Made by a program: the position numbers and the translations under genes. This document shows positions 59,801 through 64,000 of a DNA stretch of 64,000 nt, in pieces. Where the stretch lies: positions 248,001-312,000 of the forward strand of contig NZ_CALNVW010000030.1 in NCBI RefSeq assembly GCF_940670765.1, given 5' to 3'. The notes beneath the pieces are model-generated. The model was not told the origin of the DNA. It worked only from the letters and a program-made list of their open reading frames with translations, and did no database searches. Source of the DNA: Streptomyces sp. A 4/2 (GTDB lineage: Bacteria; Actinomycetota; Actinomycetes; Streptomycetales; Streptomycetaceae). Position 1 is the first letter of the stretch, and every line of letters starts with the position of its first letter.

Positions 59801-62800
59801 CGACGACGACTTCTTCGACCTCGGCGGACACTCCCTGCTGGCCACCCGGCTGATCGCCAGGGCGCGGTCCGTGCTGGGCGTGGAGCTGAGGCTGCGCGAA
59901 CTGTTCGACGCGCCGACGGTGGCTGAGCTGGCGAGTGCGGTGGACGTCGCGGGCCGGGCGCGGCCGGCGCTGGGGCGGTGCGAACGGCCCGCGACGGTCC
60001 CGCTCTCCTTCGCGCAGCGCCGACTGTGGTTCCTGCACCGCATGGAGGGTCCGAGTGCCACCTACAACATCCCGCTCGCTCTGCGGCTGTCCGGAAGCCT
60101 GGACCAGCGCGCCCTGCAAGCCGCCCTGTCGGACGTGGTCGAGCGGCACGAGAGCCTGCGCACCGTCTTTCCGGTGGTCGACGGAGTGCCGTGCCAGCGG
60201 GTGCTCGACTTCGACGTGGCACGGCCGCGGCTACGGGTGACCGAGGTCGGTGAGCGCGACCTGCCGGACCGGCTGGCGGAGGCGGCGCGGTACGGCTTCG
60301 AGCTCTCCGAGGAATCACCGTTGCGCGCCGAACTGTTCCGGCTCGGCGCCGAGGAGCACGTACTGCTGCTGGTGGTGCACCACATCGCCGGTGACGGCTG
60401 GTCGACGGGCCCGCTCTCGCGGGATCTGGCGACCGCCTACGCGGCCCGCAGCGAGGGGGCGAAGCCGGAGTGGTCGCCGCTTCCGGTCCAGTACGCCGAC
60501 TACGCCCTCTGGCAGCAGGAGCTGCTGGGTGACGGAGCCGACCCGGACAGTCTGCTCAACGGCCAACTCGCGTACTGGCGGGAGCGGCTGGCGGACCTGC
60601 CCGACCAGGTCGAGCTGCCCTTCGACCGTCCCCGGCCGACGGTGATGTCCTACCGGGGCGCCCACCTTCCGGTGCGCATCGACGCCGAGCTGCACCAGGG
60701 CCTGCGCGAACTCGCCCGCGACGGCGGAGCCAGCCTCTTCATGGTGCTCCAGGCCGGTCTGGCCGCCCTGCTTGGCAAGCTCGGCGCCGGTACCGACGTT
60801 CCGATCGGCACCCCGATCGCGGGACGCACCGACGAGGCCTTGGACGACCTGGTCGGCTTCTTCGTCAACACCCTGGTGCTGCGCACCGACCTGTCCGGCG
60901 ACCCGTCGTTCACCGAACTGCTGGGCCGGGTGCGCTCCGACGCGCTGGCCGCGTACGCGCACCAGGAGGTGCCGTTCGAGCACCTCGTGGAGGCGCTGAA
61001 CCCGACCCGGACGCTCGCACACCACCCGCTCTTCCAGACCATGCTCACCCTGCAGAACGCCCCGTTCGGCACCTTCGACCTGCCGCGGCTGCGAGTGGCG
61101 ACCGACCTGGTACCCACCGGAACGGCCAAGTGCGACCTGACCTTCGTCCTGGCCGAACAGCCCGGCGAGGACGGGTTGTCGGGCGTGGTGGAGTACAGCA
61201 CCGACCTGTTCGACGCGGCCACCGTCACCGGGATCGTCGAACGGTGGCTGCGGCTGCTGCGCTCCGTCGTCGCCCACCCCGGCCGACGGATCGGCCAGGT
61301 GGACGTGCTGTCCGCCGACGAGCTCCGTGCGTTGTTGCCGGCCGGTTCCGACCAGGGCGGGGAGCTGCCGGAGTGCGGCCTGCCCGCGCTGTTCGAGCGG
61401 CAGGTGCGGGCGAACCCGGCCGCGACCGCCCTCACGGACGGCGAGACCACTCTGACGTACGGCCGGCTGAACGCGCGTGCCAACCGGCTGGCGCACGCCC
61501 TGATCGACCGGGGGGTGGGGCCGGAGCAGTTGGTGGCGCTGGCCCTGCCGCGCTCGGCGGAGCTGGTCGTGGCGGTGCTCGCGGTGCTCAAGGCCGGCGC
61601 CGCGTACGTACCGGTGGACCCGGAGTACCCGGCCGCCCGGATCGCCTATCTGCTCCAGGACTCCCGGCCCGCGCTGCTCGTGACGACGAGCCGGGCCGAC
61701 GAGCGGCTGGGGGCGGAGCACGTGGACCGGCTGCTGCTGGACACCGTCGACCTGGACGGGCTGCCGGACACGGACCCGGGGGTCGCCGTCGACCCGGGCC
61801 AGGCCGCCTATGTCATCCACACCTCCGGTTCCACCGGCAACCCCAAGGGTGTGGTGGTCCCGCACCGCAACGTGGTGCGCCTGTTCGGCACCACCAGGGA
61901 TCTGTTCGGGTTCTGCGCCGATGACGTGTGGACCCTCTTCCATTCCTACGCCTTCGACTTCTCGGTGTGGGAGCTGTGGGGCCCGCTGCTGCACGGCGGC
62001 CGCCTGGTGGTCGTGGACCACGAGACCAGCCGCTCGCCCGGCCGGTTCCTGGAACTGCTCGCCCACGAGCGGGTGACGGTGCTCAACCAGACGCCCTCCG
62101 CCTTCTACCAGCTGATGCAGGCGGATGCGGAGGCTCCGGAGACCGGCCGCCGACTCGCCCTGCGCACGGTGGTGTTCGGCGGCGAGGCGCTGGAGCACGC
62201 CCGGCTGGCGAGCTGGTATCAGAGGCACGCGGAGGACGCGCCGCGGCTGGTCAACATGTACGGCATCACCGAGACCACGGTGCATGTCACGTACGCGGCC
62301 CTCGACCGGTCCGGGACCGCCGTCGGCCAGGTCGGCGCGGCCCTCCCGGACCTGCGGGCGTATGTGCTGGACGGCGGCCTGCGACCGGTGGCCCCGGGCG
62401 TGCCCGGCGAGCTGTATGTGGCGGGCGCGGGCCTGGCGCGCGGCTATTTGAACCGGCCCGGCCTGACCGCCGGGCGGTTCGTGGCGGACCCGTTCGGACC
62501 ACCGGGATCGCGGATGTACCGCAGCGGCGACGTGGTGCGCCGCGCGGCGGACGGCAGCCTGCGCTACGTCGGCCGGGCCGACCAGCAGGTGAAGGTGCGC
62601 GGCTTCCGGATCGAGCTCGGCGAGATCGAGGCGGCGCTGGCCACGTACCCCGGGATCGCCCAGGTCGCCGTCCTGGCTCGGCAGGACCGGTCCGACGACA
62701 CCCGACTGGCCGCGTACCTGGTGCCGGCCGCGGGCGCCGCACCACGCTCCGACGACCTGCGGGGGCACCTGCGCGAGCGGTTGCCGGCGTACATGGTGCC

Positions 62801-64000
62801 GTCGGCGTTCGTCATGCTGGACGCACTGCCGCTGACCGTCAACGGAAAGCTGGACCACCGGGCCCTGCCCGCCCCCGACCTCACCCCGGCGGCCACCTGC
62901 CGTGCGCCGCGCACCCCGCAGGAGCAGATCCTCTGCCGGCTGTTCGCAGAGGTCCTGGGTGTGGCGTCGGCCGGCGTCGAGGACGGATTCTTCGAGCTGG
63001 GCGGGCACTCGCTGCTCGCCACCCGCCTGGCCGCCCGGATCCGCGCGACGCTCGGCGTGGAAATGCCGCTGCGCACCCTGTTCGAGGCGCCGACCCCGGC
63101 AGGTCTGGCCGCCGCCCTGGCAGCGGCCAGGCCGGCGCAGGCCGCCCTGGCGCGGCGCGAGCGCCCCGAGGTGATCCCGCTGTCGTTCGCGCAGCGGCGG
63201 CTGTGGTTCCTGCACCAGCTGGAGGGCGCAGGCGCGAACTACCACATCTCCCTGGCGTGGCGGCTGTCCGGGGATCTGGACCGGCGGGCCCTGGAGGCCG
63301 CTGTGGCCGACGTGATGGCCCGGCACGAGAGCCTGCGCACCGTCTTCCCGGCGGTGGACGGAGTGCCGCACCAGCAGGTGCTGGACGTGGATGCAGCCCG
63401 CCCGCGGCTGCTCGTGAGCCGGACCACCGAGGCCGAGCTGTCCGCTCTGATGGCGGCGGCGAAGGACTGCCGGTTCGACCTGGCGGTCGATGTGCCGCTG
63501 CGGGCCGGGCTGTTCGAGCTGGCGCCGGACGAGCACGTCTTCCAGCTGGTGCTCCACCACATCGCGGGTGACGGCTGGTCGCTGGGCCCGCTCGTGCAGG
63601 GACTGACCGCCGCTTACACGGCGCGCCGCCGCGGCGAGGAGCCGCAGTGGGCTCCCCTGCCCGTCCAGTACGCCGACTACACCCTGTGGCAGCACGAACT
63701 GCTTGGCGACTCCACCGACCGGGACAGCCTGTTCGCCGGACAGGCGGACTACTGGACCCGGCAGCTGGCCGGTCTGCCGGAGCGGATCCAGCTGCCGACC
63801 GACCGGCCCCGCCCGGCGGTCGCCTCGCACCGGGGCGGTTCTGTGCTCGCCGGTCTCGACGCCGAGCTGCACCGCGGTCTTCGCGAGCTCGCCCGTGCGC
63901 ACGGGACCAGTCTGTTCATGGTGCTCCAGGCCGGGCTGGCAGCGTTGCTGAGCAAGCTCGGCGCGGGGGACGACATTCCGGTCGGCAGCCCGGTCGCCGG
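56817..64000 (+). CDS. non-ribosomal peptide synthetase, C-A-PCP-C-A-PCP-C..., 3' end outside window
   Basis: The open frame (at least 2394 residues) starts at ATG 56817 behind GGAGGT. C1 (about 10-430) has HHVVLDA (140-146), with Ala for the last Gly of HHxxxDG. A1 (about 475-955) has YTSGSTGRPKG near 612-625, FDASWNQ at 665 and NGKLDRRALP. PCP1 carries the phosphopantetheine Ser1006 (GGHS). C2 has an intact HHIAGDG (1188-1194). A2 (about 1525-2010) has HTSGSTGNPKG and a pocket reading D-F-W-N-V-G-M-V-H, matching the known threonine code DFWNIGMVHK with I to V. PCP2 has Ser2065. C3 (HHIAGDG at 2247) is cut by the window edge. No epimerase domain is seen, so C2 and C3 should be LCL-type. An initial C domain suggests acylation of the first residue or acceptance of an upstream unit. 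No MbtH or thioesterase gene is in view. Confidence 0.96.
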   Translation, partial: MSRRDGDVLPLTAAQREIWLAEQRSRTPIPGYRVGECLEIHGPVDPELFEAALRRVVDEVDALHVTFVDDGEGPRQILRETWDWAPVHLDLGTEPDPRAAAMDWMERDLARPLDLSRDPLFGHALIRLSPTEFLWYLNYHHVVLDAISSSMVRQRVGEVYSALAGSGAVPPSPFGSLRDLVDSDAAYRSSADFTADRSYWTERFADLPAPTRLTDTAATDPHRALRVAGELELRNPEALRAAAGRAGVRWSRVVVAATALYAHRLSGAQDVVLALPVTARRGSDRDLMSVPGTMSNVVPLRLTVRPDMPWGDLVAQVAREVESAVAHERYRSEDLLRDLGAPGSIGTAFPLIINIMAFNARPSFAGHPASVHHFVSGSTTDLAVWLFDYRDGNPPLLRLHGAPEAYGDDDLAAHQQRLLALLDAVADCDPDEAVGRIDLLTAEEHREVAALGTGPVAEAPTASLPELFREHVRATPDLVALVCGDVSLTYAELDVRANRLAHALIARGAGPERLVAVSLPRSAELVVAILAVLKTGAAYVPVDPDYPAARVAYLLDDTRPALVVTDTHSGKRLPDGGTVDRLVLDEPETAALVEGCPAVDPGVAVDPGHPAYVIYTSGSTGRPKGVVARHGGLLDLLTDHRLVQFAPLLVDRRRLRVALTTSVSFDASWNQLMALFAGHELHVLNHATWTDPEAFVDYAACHGLDYVEATPSYLHVLVAHGLLDDPQRRPALVAAGGEAVPEQLWERLRAADGASCLNLYGPSECTVNSVAAPTASSPRPVIGRPVTNARLHVLDAALQPVPAGVPGELYIAGAGLARGYLNRPGLTAGRFVADPFGSGGSRMYRTGDLVRWNPDGNLEFLGRTDDQVKVRGFRIELGEIEAVLAEHPGIAQAAVTVRTDEEPLLVAYVVPATGQVVHTDTLRARLRKRLPEYMVPSALVVLDALPLTPNGKLDRRALPAPERQPTASGRAPRTAVEHLLSGLFAEVLGLPQVGVDDDFFDLGGHSLLATRLIARARSVLGVELRLRELFDAPTVAELASAVDVAGRARPALGRCERPATVPLSFAQRRLWFLHRMEGPSATYNIPLALRLSGSLDQRALQAALSDVVERHESLRTVFPVVDGVPCQRVLDFDVARPRLRVTEVGERDLPDRLAEAARYGFELSEESPLRAELFRLGAEEHVLLLVVHHIAGDGWSTGPLSRDLATAYAARSEGAKPEWSPLPVQYADYALWQQELLGDGADPDSLLNGQLAYWRERLADLPDQVELPFDRPRPTVMSYRGAHLPVRIDAELHQGLRELARDGGASLFMVLQAGLAALLGKLGAGTDVPIGTPIAGRTDEALDDLVGFFVNTLVLRTDLSGDPSFTELLGRVRSDALAAYAHQEVPFEHLVEALNPTRTLAHHPLFQTMLTLQNAPFGTFDLPRLRVATDLVPTGTAKCDLTFVLAEQPGEDGLSGVVEYSTDLFDAATVTGIVERWLRLLRSVVAHPGRRIGQVDVLSADELRALLPAGSDQGGELPECGLPALFERQVRANPAATALTDGETTLTYGRLNARANRLAHALIDRGVGPEQLVALALPRSAELVVAVLAVLKAGAAYVPVDPEYPAARIAYLLQDSRPALLVTTSRADERLGAEHVDRLLLDTVDLDGLPDTDPGVAVDPGQAAYVIHTSGSTGNPKGVVVPHRNVVRLFGTTRDLFGFCADDVWTLFHSYAFDFSVWELWGPLLHGGRLVVVDHETSRSPGRFLELLAHERVTVLNQTPSAFYQLMQADAEAPETGRRLALRTVVFGGEALEHARLASWYQRHAEDAPRLVNMYGITETTVHVTYAALDRSGTAVGQVGAALPDLRAYVLDGGLRPVAPGVPGELYVAGAGLARGYLNRPGLTAGRFVADPFGPPGSRMYRSGDVVRRAADGSLRYVGRADQQVKVRGFRIELGEIEAALATYPGIAQVAVLARQDRSDDTRLAAYLVPAAGAAPRSDDLRGHLRERLPAYMVPSAFVMLDALPLTVNGKLDHRALPAPDLTPAATCRAPRTPQEQILCRLFAEVLGVASAGVEDGFFELGGHSLLATRLAARIRATLGVEMPLRTLFEAPTPAGLAAALAAARPAQAALARRERPEVIPLSFAQRRLWFLHQLEGAGANYHISLAWRLSGDLDRRALEAAVADVMARHESLRTVFPAVDGVPHQQVLDVDAARPRLLVSRTTEAELSALMAAAKDCRFDLAVDVPLRAGLFELAPDEHVFQLVLHHIAGDGWSLGPLVQGLTAAYTARRRGEEPQWAPLPVQYADYTLWQHELLGDSTDRDSLFAGQADYWTRQLAGLPERIQLPTDRPRPAVASHRGGSVLAGLDAELHRGLRELARAHGTSLFMVLQAGLAALLSKLGAGDDIPVGSPVA

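Noticed and set aside
60315..63902. 1195-codon open frame antisense to the NRPS
   Set aside because: It mirrors the NRPS codons (high GC3 keeps opposite frames open) and shows only low-complexity Val/Gln/Gly/Arg text with no domain; the sense strand has full NRPS motifs.

Overview
The DNA is very GC-rich with strong G/C at third codon positions, purine-rich ribosome binding sites, GTG starts, many 4-nt ATGA/GTGA gene overlaps and Actinobacteria-type families (DUF2264, DUF5132, ROK regulators, PQQ-repeat Ser/Thr kinases). This points to a Streptomyces or close relative. I see no rRNA, complete tRNA, CRISPR array or intact mobile element.

Layout, left half: the end of a DUF6295-like gene, a dienelactone hydrolase and a divergent MarR regulator (1-1311). 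Next is a leftward carbohydrate operon (1363-9051) with a DUF2264 protein, a D-2-hydroxyacid dehydrogenase, two sugar permeases, a lipoprotein and a DeoR/LacI-hybrid regulator. A peptide-handling locus follows (9268-18158): an M81 (MlrC-like) metallopeptidase and a ROK regulator face away from a four-gene Dpp/Opp-type importer. Housekeeping genes come next: endonuclease V, DoxX, a GPR1/FUN34/YaaH acetate carrier and acetyl-CoA synthetase (18181-22605). A second leftward sugar importer with a Gfo/Idh/MocA oxidoreductase faces a ROK regulator (22632-28370). Then comes a transmembrane Ser/Thr kinase with a PQQ-type propeller (28617-30866).

A galactoside region (30998-41601) holds two different clan-D alpha-galactosidases, a secreted six-hairpin glycosidase-like protein with a carbohydrate-binding module, a complete SBP/permease/permease importer and a LacI regulator. 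The importer and the second galactosidase form one operon.

At 41.9-42.0 kb there is a tRNA 3'-end fragment (T-arm plus half an acceptor stem), preceded by 11-bp direct repeats and followed by a terminator hairpin. It looks like an attachment-site scar. To its right lies what looks like a natural-product locus (42.4-64 kb and beyond): an ornithine/DAP-type PLP decarboxylase, a GNAT acetyltransferase, a glutamine-synthetase-like ligase, a FabH-like ketosynthase with a translationally coupled 17-codon leader, a decayed alpha/beta hydrolase, an oligopeptide ABC importer, a DUF5132 protein, an ABC exporter with an N-terminal HMA-like domain, and a large NRPS (C-A-PCP-C-A-PCP-C...) that runs off the right edge. 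The second A domain reads as threonine-specific; the first has an unfamiliar pocket. A working model is that the amine enzymes and the ketosynthase supply building blocks, the NRPS joins them, the HMA-ABC protein exports the product and the Opp system imports a peptide. The product is unknown to me, and this combination is the most novel-looking part of the window.
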